From the NCBI GenBank assembly GCA_022266195.1, contig WHVY01000001.1, positions 22,506,001 to 22,570,000 on the forward strand: a stretch of DNA of 64,000 nt, written 5' to 3'. Both the position numbers and the translations under genes were made by a program. This DNA comes from Tetranychus cinnabarinus (Eukaryota > Arthropoda > Arachnida > Trombidiformes > Tetranychidae). Positions within the stretch are counted from its first letter, which is position 1. Each line of letters starts with the position of its first letter. The notes under the pieces were generated by a model. It was not told the origin of the DNA, searched no databases, and worked only from the letters and a program-made list of their open reading frames with translations. Of this stretch, positions 1 to 10,096 are shown piece after piece.

Positions 1-1006
1 GCCTGTAATGATGAAAATATAAGAGAAAGAAACAATTAATAAAACTTCCATGCAACTTAATGGTTTCCCTTTCATCTACAAGTCAATCGGTAAATAGCAA
101 TTTACATATAATTTGTTAGCAATTTTGATGTTCAAATTTGAGTTTGGATAGATTCAAGTAAAGCTTACCTGTTCAACTCGAATGTCAAACTCACCAGAAA
201 GTCGTTTACCTCGGAAATATTTTGACCTAGAGAGAGAGATGGAAAGAAAAGGCAGAAATTATTTAATTGAAGTTAAGAGTCTAACCTATTAGAATAATAA
301 TCATTGCTATTATTTCCTGATTCATTGTCCCCTTTCATTATCATTAATATTCTTATGGAGATTGATTCTGACAGTTTCTCCTGTTTCCTGGATAGCTTAA
401 TTTCTTTTCTTCCTTCATCAACTAATATCAAAGTCAACATCGGTATCCTCATCGTTTCTTTTTTGGTTAGTGGAAAGTGTTGACTTACCAATCGGTTTGA
501 TGGTCATCAATCACTAAAAGAATCTTCTGTTTACTTGGATCCTTTATCCGTGAGCTTATTTGACCAGCAACTCCAGCAACATTAGAGGTAACCGAGCTTG
601 TTAATGAAGTAGCCCTTGACAGAAATGAGGAAACATTTTTGGCTGGTGAGGTTGGAGCTGAGGTAGTAGAGCTCTTCATCCCGAAATTTAATGATAAATC
701 ACTAGATTGCTGAGGTTGATTAGTAACTCCTGGCCGAGGTCCAACCACTCTTCCACTATTATTTGATCCTCCAGATGATGATGATGATTGTTGAGTTGAA
801 GGTTGTTGTTGAATTTGCTGCTGCTGCTGCTGCTGAGGTTGGGGCTGTTGATATTGTTTAGATTGTAATGATTGTTGACTTGTTGTTGATGGAATTACGT
901 TCGATCTTCCAGGTAATCCTGAGGTATCTTCTTGTTCATCACCTTCACCCTGAAGATCACCAGACGAAAATCTCCTCTTGAGAAAATTTGTGGTGGAGGA
1001 GAAACT
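1..1006 (-). CDS. Syn: Synapsin, N-terminal exons (partial, continues past left edge)
   Basis: Synapsin is a neuronal phosphoprotein on the cytoplasmic face of synaptic vesicles that tethers them to actin and to each other. I read three exon pieces on the minus strand: 1006-489, 226-169 and 2 to beyond 1. Donors are GTAAGT and GTAAGC, acceptors follow pyrimidine tracts, and the phases agree. The first piece carries the conserved domain A signature FLKRRFSSGDL with a PKA consensus RRFS, then a Q/S-rich linker with six CAG codons, then an SAPTSPAK-like motif shared with insect synapsins. The exon junction yields LLVIDDHQTDW followed by SKYFRGKRLSGEFDIRVEQ, the start of the ATP-grasp-like domain C. 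The reading frame is open at 1006 with no ATG, and an in-frame stop lies just upstream, so the start codon must be in an upstream exon not identified here. Family call is confident; the 5' end is not. Confidence 0.9.
818..835 (-). repeat. (CAG)6 polyglutamine tract in synapsin
   Basis: Six CTG units on the plus strand read in frame as six CAG (Gln) codons in the synapsin linker. More glutamines flank the tract. It is a likely site of length polymorphism. Confidence 0.85.
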
Positions 1007-2588
1007 CTGACGAAAAGAGGAGAAGGTTAACTTGGAGAAATCTCGTGGGTCCGAAATTTTGGTGGATTTTTAACGGTCAAGGACCGATTTGGAGACACAA
1101 TTATACACAGAGCGTCCAAGTAAAGTTAATTGGCAAAATGCTCACAACTGTATTGCTGGATCACAATAGCATTCACTCAAAGAAGTAACCCTTTGTAATT
1201 TTAAACCACAATATTATGGGGACAAAGGTAAAGGTTTAGGACACAGAAGATTTTCAAATGCAACAAAATGTAAATTTTATTTTCCGTCGATTTTACTATT
1301 TATAAATGGCTTGATTGTTTTTGTTGATTACGATGTATTGTTTAATAAATTTACTCAATTTAGGTTAACTAGTGATTTAAATAAACAGTAAAGTGATAAT
1401 TGTTAACGGTAACAGAGGTAAGAAAGGTTTCTTTGCCTCCCTGGTGGACGGTCAATGGAAAGAAAAATGTAAACAAATGATTATCTTTGTAAAGAAATAA
1501 AGTTGATTATAATGAAAGTGAAACTAGGGATAACCACAACCATCAAACAAAATAAATTGCAACAATTGTTGAATTTAGTTATAACATAAGAGTAATGTAA
1601 TGGAATTTTAAATTGTTTCAAAAGATTGTTTCCTCGCTGGTTAGTTTTGTTTCCGTGTCTATATTTTTGTATTATTTATGGATGAGAAAACAATTCGACT
1701 TGGATGAAACCTTAAAGAATCAATTGATGATGATAACCTTACTGATTTTCAGTGGAATCATAACAAATACTTGATATTCGAACCAAATGACATTGAGTTA
1801 AGAGCAGAGACCTTGCGAAGCATTCTTAGTAGGTTGGGTTAAACTCCTATCTCTATTAACCTTAACTACTTTTCTTAGCTTCCAATGGAAACTCTGTTAT
1901 TCTTTTTGCATTGTTCAATATTTTTGTTTATTATATCACCAACAGAGGGTTCCTAACCACCCAATGCTTGGTGGACGATTTACATGATTAGTTGCTACCC
2001 TTGATCAATCAAACTTAACTTTATTGTACTTGACTGACCTCATTTATCAAACCAGGTGCTATAAACTTCTATGTCTAGCAAAAAAATGCATTTTCAGAAT
2101 GAATTCAGAATAAGTTTAGTTTTTAAAAAAGTTGTCTATTTATTGCTATAAAACTAATGAAAAGAGAAATTATTTGATTAATTCGCTACTATCGCAATCA
2201 AGTCCTTTTCGAAATTATACTACCGGCGCTCGTTGACCAATACACCGAAGTAAAGATTAATTTTTTAATTTAATCTCATAGATGGTTCTCTTTACTCTTT
2301 GGTTTTTTGTCAAAATAACTGCACACTGATTGACTGTATTATCAATACTTCTTAATTTGGGTTTCGCTTAGTCTTTTATTGATTATTCTCGGAGTTTCTA
2401 GGTACGCCAAATTATGATTTTTTCATATTAATTTACTCGATACTTTGCAATAGAAATCCGCACCAATGAATTTAGGTTTATTATCACTCAATATGTTTTA
2501 ATCTTTAATTTTATTCTCTGCTCCCCAACAGAAAAAATAAGAAGGAAAGGGTTAATAGTAGGTGAACAAAAAGAGTTAATTTGGTAAA
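1007..2588. other. Synapsin 5' flank / probable first intron, no confident gene
   Basis: This gap separates the first visible synapsin exon from the 3' end of ELP5. It probably holds the synapsin promoter, its 5' UTR and the missing start-codon exon, none of which I could fix. A plus-strand reading of 54 codons at 1678-1842, broken by one TGA at codon 10, is the only protein-like stretch noticed (see findings). Confidence 0.4.
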
Positions 2589-3458
2589 TTAAATTAAAAG
2601 ATCTTCATCTGGGTCTTCCTCGTCGACATCATCTTCTTTACCAGGCTCGTAATAAACTTTACCTCCTTCGTTGGATTTTCTGTGGAAAAAGAGGAGAAAA
2701 TTATTGAGTTACGGCTAGGATAGTTTTGTATTGTAAATATAATTGTTATCTTACATGTTGAGTGAGTTATTTGTCCGTTGCACAAGATTATCTTCATCGG
2801 CTGATCTCAAATTGAAAGGCAAATCTTCAATTGTTTGTTCCTCGGATTCTTTTTTTCGTGATTCGCAATTTTTAATGTAAGAAAATTTTCCATTTACGAT
2901 AGAGAAAGTTTCCTTGACTCTGATTAGATTATATCCTAAGCGACTGCTTGGTTTCTTGTAGTTCACTATTGCTTGAAAATTAGTATTGTTTGGCATTACG
3001 TTGATAAAACAGTCAGCTAAATCTTTGATTATGGGAAGACCATTAAAAGAGAGAGATTCCAGGGAAACTAATGCAACGATTCGAGAAAACTTTTTTTTCA
3101 ACTCGAGAATCATCCCAGGAAATTGATCTGAATGGAGGATAAAAAAGGGTGTAAGTGTGTCTATAAATAATTCTCGACCAGATGGAATGGATTGAATCAT
3201 TTCCAATTCATCAGGATAATCAATAGAGGTCCCAAGGCATTGATGGATCTTTATTTTGGTAGATGGATCTAGATTGAAACAATTAACAGGGTTGTCTAGA
3301 AGCAAAAGATGTCCTCCTAAGTTTGGAGAATTCGATATAAAGTTTTTGAACAACTCTAATCCAATTCGCTTGGTTGATTCATCAGCTATACAGATTAATC
3401 CATTTCCTATTGATCCAGTCACAAATTGGAAGAGCAAATTGTTGACTTTAACACTCAT
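2589..3458 (-). CDS. ELP5: Elongator complex protein 5 (ELP5)
   Basis: ELP5 is part of the ELP4-5-6 subcomplex of Elongator, which supports wobble-uridine modification (mcm5/ncm5) of tRNAs. Two exons on the minus strand: 3458-2755 and 2679-2589, 795 nt in all, encoding 264 residues. The donor is GTAAGA and the acceptor follows a TTTTCTCC..CACAG tract. The second exon encodes the short acidic tail typical of ELP5, KVYYEPGKEDD followed by DEEDPDED and a terminal LLI. The body is RecA-fold-like but poorly conserved, so the call rests mainly on this tail, the size and the general architecture. The acidic tail only becomes visible after splicing; reading through the donor would stop after NSLNM. 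The 3' end faces the synapsin 5' flank. Confidence 0.75.
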
Positions 3459-3556
3459 TTTAAATGGATGGTTTTAAGGTTGGGCAAAACTAAAAAACAC
3501 TAAATAATAAATGTTGAGGAGAGTAAGAAACATTAATTGATGTAATATTCTACATT

Positions 3557-3706
3557 TTAAGATTTTTTAGTAATATTTTTAATAAAGCTTTGAGCTCTTG
3601 AGGCAAAATCACCCCGTTTATCTGCTTTTACAGATTTTCTAACAGTAGCAGCAGCGATGTTACTGAATTTAAGATAAGTCAAACCAACTTCACGCCAGTA
3701 ACTCAT
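3557..3706 (-). CDS. ATP5F1E: Mitochondrial ATP synthase epsilon subunit
   Basis: A 49-residue protein beginning MSYWREVGLTYLKFS, matching the metazoan F1-ATPase epsilon subunit (usual length about 50). The family packs against gamma and delta in the central stalk of complex V in the mitochondrial matrix, and has a similar MxYWR..GL.Y..(Y/F)S start and a basic C-terminus, here ending NITKKS. The ATG lies three bases after a good acceptor (CAATTAG), and upstream sequence near 3780 has a GTAAGT donor. A 5' UTR intron of about 70 bp is therefore likely, and the in-frame upstream ATG at 3739 is intronic. The gene is divergent from ZCCHC4 on the other strand. Confidence 0.85.
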   Translation of the reverse strand: MSYWREVGLTYLKFSNIAAATVRKSVKADKRGDFASRAQSFIKNITKKS

Positions 3707-4356
3707 TGCTAATTGATTCAGTAGACAAATTAAGAACACAATTAAACAGCTAAATTAGGTAAACAAAAATTTGACTTACCGAGTTTAATGTTATCAACTC
3801 TAGGGGGCCTCCGGTTACAAATGAAAACAACGTGCTTAATCCCAGAGACATCTAGAGTGCTGTCTGGATATTATTGACTAGCAGGGTTTTTTTAAATCGA
3901 TCTACTTCAATTACCTTAATTAATCATATTATTTTATGAGAATTGATTATTTTTTATCCTTTCGTAGAGTTATTACATTAGGTTGTTAACCCATTGACCT
4001 GTTGCCACAGTTATATTACTTTATTTGATGGTAAAAAAAGAGTTTCTAGATGTATCCAAGTCTTGTTTGTTTCTACATGCTTTCAACATCTGATTTCTTC
4101 TGTTCATGGCTTATGTGATCGATTGTTTGGAATCTTTAATCACTTTCGAAATTAATTGTTCATCGAAAGTTTCTCTCATTTCTCTCCAATTATTCGTTGT
4201 GTAATAAATTATTCTGGTGAAAATTTGCTCAGTCCAATCTGTAGTATCAATTTAAGGATTTTGATCTGTTGATCCAGTCACATAAATTTGAAATTATGAT
4301 TATTTGAACATTCTACAATTCTTGAATTGTTTCTTGAACGGAGCTTAACAACAATT
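3707..4356. promoter_or_regulatory. Shared upstream interval between ATP5F1E and ZCCHC4
   Basis: This holds the ATP5F1E 5' UTR intron and leader (about 3707-3850) and a short AT-rich interval leading to the ZCCHC4 start at 4357. The divergent arrangement makes it a candidate bidirectional promoter. No TATA box was recognised with confidence. Confidence 0.45.
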
Positions 4357-5877
4357 ATGGAATCACCTACGTAAGTAGAATTTTCTAATGCATGTTACTT
4401 TGTGATGAAACTTATAGTTTATTTTAACTGATCGGCTGTTACTTTCACAGATTTCAAAAGTTTGCCAATAAATCTATGGGGTTGGATGTTATATTTGATG
4501 AATGTGTTAAAAAACCCAATTGTAAACATGGTCGGTATCTTTTTTTATTCTATTCTTATTTGATCAAAATTTATTTATTCCACGTAATAATGTAGCATCG
4601 AAATATCTTTCTTTCAGGCCCTACTTTATTGTTGTCTAAAAAAGTTGGTAATAGCACCAAAAAGTTCTTTGCTTGTTCGGCATACCGTGATAATAAATGC
4701 CCGCTGTTGAAAAATCCTCTTGATACTTCAAAATTTGTGGTTCAAAGGAAAAAGATACGAAAAAAATTAGTTAAAGTTTTTCAAGCACGCAAGGAAGAAA
4801 GAGCTTACTGTCGTAGATGTGAAGAATTATTCCTGTACCGAGATTATCATAAACACCAAAGACATGATGTTATCGATAAGATTCCTCTTAAGCTAATCAG
4901 AAGACCAACATTGTTACTTCAAGCTGCTACTAAAAGAAAAAAAGAAGCTCAATATTTCTTTGACAATATCACTGTTAATTTTATTATACAGACCTTCCAA
5001 AAATTGGAACTAAACAGAATTATCTGTATCGGTTGTCCATCGATCCATGAGCAGGTTTGTTTTCATGTTATTATTTATATCTTCTCCATTAATTCATATA
5101 AATTTTCTATTACTGAACCAGGTACAAAGTAATAAAAGAAGTTGGAATATGGAGAGTGTTCTCTTGGACATCGACCCAAGATATTGCCAGTTTTATTTAC
5201 GAAAACATTTCATTATGTTTAATATGTTCAATGGATTTTTCTTCGAAGGTAATGAGGGACAATCTAAATTGGATAGGTTTCTCCGAGAATGTGAACCAGG
5301 ACGAGCTTGTGTTGTAATTGATCCACCTTTCGGAGGCTTACTCAAAGCACTTGGACGATCATTAGATCAAATTCATGACAGATATTTAGAGTTACATGGC
5401 CATCCTGGAACAACGGGGTCAACTGCTGTTAAATTGAATCGTGATAGCTATCAATTTGCAGTAATGTTGTTTCTTCCTTACTTCAATGAACCTAAAGTTG
5501 CCCAGTATATGAAAAATTTAAAACTAACAGATTATAAAGTTCATTATACTAACCACAGAGCTTTGAAAGATTGTCGATGTCGTTCATCATTAGGATCAAT
5601 TGTAAGAATATTCACTAATATACAGCCTTACGTATTTACTTTACCTACAGAGGAAGGTTACAAATATTGCGAAATTTGTAAAAGGTATGTTTCAGAAAAT
5701 AATAGCCACTGTGAAGAATGCGATGCCTGTACATCCAAAGATGGTCGACCACCAAAACATTGCAATATATGTAAAAAGTGTGTTAAAAATACTTGGTTTC
5801 ATTGTTTTTCTTGTAAAATATGTCGACTTCCAGGCACTTGTAAGCATCCTCAAAGAAAAAATAATAAGAACAGTTGA
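4357..5877 (+). CDS. ZCCHC4: ZCCHC4-like 28S rRNA N6-methyladenosine methyltransferase
   Basis: ZCCHC4 is the nuclear/nucleolar enzyme that installs a single m6A in 28S rRNA. Four exons: 4357-4370 (14 nt), 4451-4530, 4618-5054 and 5122-5877, giving 428 residues with all phases consistent. Seen in the protein: an N-terminal GRF-type zinc-finger region (HGPTLLLSKK...FFACSAYRDNKC), a C2H2-like CRRCEELFLYRDYHKHQRH, the Rossmann-fold methyltransferase core with LLLDIDPRY, the catalytic DPPFGG at residues 244-249, and a C-terminal cluster of CxxC pairs ending near CRLPGTC. The human protein has the same order. The donor of exon 2 (G|GTCGGT) is weak, but skipping it loses frame. An AATAAA follows at 5919. 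Confidence 0.92.
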
Positions 5878-6334
5878 TTCTACGAAATTTTATGTTTAAA
5901 TTGATATTTATTTTATTCAATAAATACTTTAATCTCACTAAAATCCAAATGAATATCATTGATTTTTGGAAATCCAATAACCCAAGCATAAACGACATAC
6001 GACATCTTAGCCTTGGATATTGCATGTATTTCGTAGCAACATAAAGCTAATTAAGTTATTGGTTGCTTCAATCAATTATTGATTATAATTCTTCCCTTCT
6101 CATTACTAGATTTGAATTAAATTGCTCAGTTCTTGAATACAGTAAATGGTTGCATAACAAAAGGTTTTTTTCATTATTATAACTTCATACATAGCGCTTT
6201 ATCTTACTCTATCCAATCCCGAGATCCGATACTTGTATCTTCTCATTTTGTCAACAATTTCTAACCTTCAAGCTTATCAAGGGTTTCAATTAAAATTCAT
6301 TATTGTGATTTTGCCATTGTTGATTAATTATCGT
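5878..6334. other. Intergenic, ZCCHC4 3' UTR and upstream of small mitochondrial-type gene
   Basis: AT-rich sequence with the ZCCHC4 3' UTR at its left end. The right part is probably the leader of the next gene and may contain a 5' UTR intron, as seen for its relative at 9869. Nothing else recognised. Confidence 0.4.
5919..5924 (+). terminator. Polyadenylation signal AATAAA for ZCCHC4
   Basis: A canonical hexamer 42 bases after the ZCCHC4 stop codon. Confidence 0.6.
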
Positions 6335-6601
6335 ATGATCATGCTATCGAGATGTTCACTGTTCAAAACTTATTTAACTCCTGGTCACTTGAGATACATC
6401 CACGCAAGCAGAGCGAGATTTAACGCTCAAGAAGGGCCTTTTGAGCGATTCAAAGATTATGTATCAAAAAGAATGACACCAGATATGCCTACGAAGTTCA
6501 TGATGCCTGCAATTGCTATTTGGGCTTTTACCATGATGTTTATAACTGGAGGTGTTCATCATCCTCCTCCAGGTGAAGGCCATGGCCATGACCACCATTA
6601 G
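6335..6601 (+). CDS. Small single-pass protein, putative mitochondrial inner-membrane subunit (copy A)
   Basis: About 86-88 residues. The N-terminus is basic with hydroxylated residues (MLSRCSLFKTY...RYIHASRARFN), like a mitochondrial targeting peptide. One hydrophobic segment (FMMPAIAIWAFTMMFITGG) is followed by a His-rich tail ending GHGHDHH. Two starts are possible, ATG at 6335 or at 6341. The latter gives MLSR, matching MLSK in the related gene at 9869. Size and layout recall nuclear-encoded accessory subunits of respiratory complexes, but I do not recognise the family. Shared pattern with the 9869 gene: R-x-IH-x-S, then FKD, then K-x3-PA before the membrane segment. AATAAA follows at 6687. 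Confidence 0.7.
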   Translation: MIMLSRCSLFKTYLTPGHLRYIHASRARFNAQEGPFERFKDYVSKRMTPDMPTKFMMPAIAIWAFTMMFITGGVHHPPPGEGHGHDHH

Positions 6602-6992
6602 TTTACTGCCATCAACACCTATGATTTACTGTAATTACATTTTCTTTGATTGTAAAAAAAAATCACAATCATTGTTAGATTGTCTTAATAAATTCTGAGT
6701 CTACTAAATTTTCTGTATTCTTATTCATTTATGAAACGAGAGTAAGAATAGACAAAAATTGTATCATTTTTATTGAATTACATTTTAAAATCTAACAACG
6801 TAATGTATTTCGAAGCGACTTTTTTGTGTCAAACAAACATTCGGTAACATAAAATACAAAAAAAGATAGATTTTGATATTTTGATTTTTATTCCAAACAC
6901 CATGAAGAATCTTGATCTCAATTGGTACAATACCACAGTTGGATCCAGCGACTCGTCTTTATTAAAACGACAGCATTCAGATAACTTGCAAA
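6602..6992. other. Convergent 3' UTR interval
   Basis: The 3' UTRs of small gene A (+) and CIAO2B (-) face each other here. No further coding sequence supported. Confidence 0.45.
6687..6692 (+). terminator. Polyadenylation signal AATAAA for small gene A
   Basis: A hexamer 86 bases after the stop codon. The gene converges on CIAO2B, whose coding region ends at 6993. Confidence 0.55.
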
Positions 6993-7463
6993 TTAGATTG
7001 AATCTTTGAGGCACATGTTGATTACTTGCAACAAACTTGGATTCTCCAGAGCAGCAGCAACCCTTTCTTTATCATTCAACTGTTTATTAATTGCATCCTC
7101 AGTTGAATGGCTTCCTTTGCTGATCTTAACATCGATTTTGAATCTTGGTGGGAGACATCGCATCAGCTTAACCATGATAGAGAGTCCAATTAGAGTGGCC
7201 ATGGAACATCGATCAATTGTTGGTGTAAAATGAACTTCAATCAAGTTGTTTTCCTCATCAACATGAACATTTGATTCAGAGACAACATTAAGCTCTTCCA
7301 ATGTAAGAGGATGTTCAGGATCTTTGATGTTCCTTATGTGATCATAAACCTCTCTTGGATCAAAATCGTCATCTATCTCATCATCCAATTCAGTTCCAGT
7401 GAATTGCCTACGGTCAATTCGTTCATAAATTAACGGATTAGCGTTCTCCAATGTACTATTCAT
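6993..7463 (-). CDS. CIAO2B: Cytosolic iron-sulfur assembly component 2B (MIP18 / FAM96B)
   Basis: CIAO2B is part of the CIA targeting complex with CIAO1 and MMS19, which delivers Fe-S clusters to cytosolic and nuclear apoproteins. Single-exon frame of 156 residues (human 163). It contains the family hallmarks LENANPLIYER near the start, IKDPEHPLTLEELNVV, HFTPTIDRCSMATLIGLSI with the reactive cysteine of the DUF59/MIP18 fold, and the C-terminal NKQLNDKERVAAALENP. The start was set at MNSTLENANP, because the 13 residues further upstream are hydrophobic, unconserved and probably leader sequence. It lies tail-to-tail with small gene A and in the same direction as MVD. Confidence 0.95.
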   Translation of the reverse strand: MNSTLENANPLIYERIDRRQFTGTELDDEIDDDFDPREVYDHIRNIKDPEHPLTLEELNVVSESNVHVDEENNLIEVHFTPTIDRCSMATLIGLSIMVKLMRCLPPRFKIDVKISKGSHSTEDAINKQLNDKERVAAALENPSLLQVINMCLKDSI

Positions 7464-8025
7464 GTTGATTAGTAAATAATAATAAACGAATAAAATGCGC
7501 ACAAAATTGACTGAGTTACACTTTTTCTGGTGAACAGTAGAATGTAAACAAGTCTTTTAAGGCTTTTAAGAGCACAAGGAAATAGGCGCTAATTTTATAA
7601 ATTGTGTTGAATAGCGAAAGTTGATGTTATGATTGGGAATTTATCCTCAATTTGCTTTATAGCTACTAAATAAAGTGAAAAGGTTTTTTGATCAACATTA
7701 AAACAGTTTATTAAGAATTAAGTTGATAATCAAAGTACATGAGCGAGAAAAAATTATTTATGAAAAATTTAAAATCAACAAAATAAAGATATAATTTTCA
7801 AGACAGAAGGTTTTAAAGTCAAATAAATCTTTAACACTATTAAATTGATGAAGCTATAATTTAATTGCTCATATTAATGGCCAGTAAAATAATTGAAATT
7901 TCATTCGAAGAAGTTTGACGTAATTATGGCACTTATTAATAATTATTCAAAAAGTAAACGTAATAATGTTGTATATGGTTTGTCTAATTTGAATAAAAAC
8001 ACCACACCGCTGGAAAGTTTATGAA
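7464..8025. other. Intergenic, CIAO2B promoter side and MVD 3' UTR
   Basis: AT-rich spacer between two minus-strand genes. It must contain the CIAO2B promoter and the MVD 3' end. No motif stands out. Confidence 0.4.
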
Positions 8026-9298
8026 TTAATTCGACTCTTGAGCTGCAATTTTAGGCCCACATCCTATTTTTGTATAAATTATGCCTTTCAGGCTGTCTTC
8101 CTTAATATTTATCTTTTTAGACAAATAGTCAATCATTCCTTGGTTAATCGTTTCCTTAGGAATCGGTTGGCCTCTAAATAAACAATCTAGTTGGTTAATA
8201 GGAAAAAAATGATTAACTGCTATCATAAACTTTCCAACTTGATCTTCCTCCATAAAAAGAACTGCATTAGGTCCAGCATCAAAAGTATAAGCAACTTTAG
8301 TTGAGCCAACAAAATCATTATAACCATGAACGAGAGATACAATTGACCAAGAGACATCATTCATGTATCGAACTGGGGGATAAGTATCTTGAGCTATAGC
8401 ATGAAATTGATTGCTATCTTTCATAGTTAATTCAGCGAATTTTTCGAAATCCTTTGTCTTAATTGCTTCTCTCATTTTCTTACATCGTTCTGGGACAACA
8501 TTTTCAGCTCTATGACGAATTAATTCACTTGTTTCAACTGATCTTTTCATTGCACTGGTGCTAGGGACATCTTTTTCCTTGTCATTTACAATCAAAATGA
8601 TGACCCGTAAAGATGGCCAGTGATTTTCATCGACTATTTGAGCAGCAAATGATGTTTCCGAGTCATTCCCAGCAAACCATTCGACAAAACCACCATAAAC
8701 TGATCTACAGGCACTTCCAGATCCTTGACGAGCCAATATTGATAGCTGTTTACTGTCACTGATTCCAAATAAAGATCCCAAAGCAGATATCAAGCAAGCA
8801 TACCCAGCAGCTGAACTTGCTAAACCAGCGGCTGTAGGAAAATTATTATGCGATTCAATTTTCAAGTGGTCTTTAATCTCACTTTTCAAGGCTCTGACTA
8901 GAAAATAAACATTGGTGAAAAAGCTTATAAGTCATCAATCCAATGAATGTGCAAAGCAGTTGATGGTACTTAACCTACATTTTTGCAAGCAATGAGACAA
9001 CCTCTTATTTTCACTTATTGTCTGTTCTTCTCCATTGAGCCAGAACTGATCTGCCTGGTACATTGGGGAAATTGAAATGGTTGTTGTTGCACAAAGATCG
9101 TCAATGGAAAGGGTGGCCGAAATCGAATTGTTGATAGGAGTGATCAATTTTTCATCATTTTTACCCCCTGAAACGAAAAGAAGCATAATTATTAACACGA
9201 TTCATAAAAAAATTAACAAAAAAAGATATCTTACAGTATTTGATTACAGCAATATTAACTGGAGCTCGGGCAGTAACTTTTTTCACTTGATTAGCCAT
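8026..9298 (-). CDS. MVD: Diphosphomevalonate decarboxylase (MVD)
   Basis: This GHMP-family enzyme makes isopentenyl diphosphate from mevalonate 5-diphosphate with ATP, releasing CO2. Three exons: 9298-9235, 9167-8975 and 8893-8026, 1125 nt, 374 residues (human 400). Exons 1 and 2 join inside the hallmark AVIKYWGK; exon 2 continues with INNSISATLS and FWLNGEE. Exon 3 carries the GHMP ATP-binding loop PTAAGLASSAAG and YTFDAGPNAV, whose Asp (about residue 291) aligns with the catalytic base of yeast and human MVD. The correct exon 3 acceptor is the second of two AGs (GTCAG); using the first gives an immediate stop. It is divergent from small gene B. Arthropods need this pathway for juvenoids, dolichol and prenylation. 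Confidence 0.95.
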
Positions 9299-9868
9299 TG
9301 TTTTTTTTTGTTTAGCACCGTATGTCAAAACGTGTTGTCCAAGCACAGTTTAATTCTTAACAAATTAAGTTTTATCTCAGAATAGCAGTCTTTGAATGAA
9401 CTGGAGGAAATAAATTTCCAGGGTAATACGTTTACATTGATGTCATTTCAACAAAACCGGTTTACAAAGAAACATTTCTAAATAGAGCATTACATATATT
9501 AAATTTGATTTATTGGTTATTATATATACAAGATTATTATAAGGGGAAGTTGCAATAAATACACTGTCCAATTATGAATCCACGATCTTGATTAGTTGCT
9601 TTCGTCAGTAACTCAATATTTTTTAGGAAGGAAAACTAGGAAAATAGGAAAACTTGTACACTTAGCTTGTTATTGATTTCAATTTGAGCGCTCAAACAAC
9701 ATATCAACTTTTAAATGATCCGGATCTTGTATCTGATCCATTCATTGTAACCTTTTGTTTATAACCTCTCAGGTAATTTAAATCAGAATTTAATTCTTAT
9801 TTTTATTTACTAAATCATTTGCGCTAATTTATATTTCATGTTGTTTAATCTTCTATTTGCAGCTCAAG
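9299..9868. promoter_or_regulatory. Shared upstream interval between MVD and small gene B
   Basis: Divergent starts lie about 570 bp apart. The right part contains an apparent 5' UTR intron of gene B, with a donor near 9770 (CAG|GTAATT) and an acceptor at 9862 (TTTGCAG). No defined promoter motif was identified. Confidence 0.4.
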
Positions 9869-10096
9869 ATGTTATCCAAGCTTATGATTGCTAGGAAATG
9901 CCTCTACTTCAGGCCGATCCATACCAGTCACCCTAGAAGGCAAGTTGACGGTAAGAGAATAATAGAGTTTTTCAAAGATTGGAACGATCCTGCTGTTTCG
10001 GCCAAAATAATTATTCCGGCTATGGTAATGAGTGGTTTCTTCGCTTTCTGGCTCAATGTTGGAATTCAATCTGAACACACTCCAGATCCTAAATAA
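9869..10096 (+). CDS. Small single-pass protein, putative mitochondrial inner-membrane subunit (copy B)
   Basis: 75 residues starting MLSKLMIARKC, with a basic presequence-like N-terminus (RPIHTSHPRRQ), FFKDWNDP, and one hydrophobic segment (IIIPAMVMSGFFAFWLNVG). The C-terminus is short and polar. The ATG lies seven bases after a good acceptor (CTATTTGCAG), so the first exon is non-coding. It resembles the gene at 6335 in layout and spacing: both start MLS-K/R, have IH-x-S, FKD and K-x3-PA before the membrane span. Identity is low, so common descent is only suggested. Family not recognised; a complex I, IV or V accessory subunit is the best guess. AATAAA at 10251. Confidence 0.7.
   Translation: MLSKLMIARKCLYFRPIHTSHPRRQVDGKRIIEFFKDWNDPAVSAKIIIPAMVMSGFFAFWLNVGIQSEHTPDPK

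Noticed and set aside
273..491. 72-residue minus-strand frame in the synapsin intron
   Set aside because: It lies between the donor at 488 and the acceptor at 227 of synapsin; intron translation.
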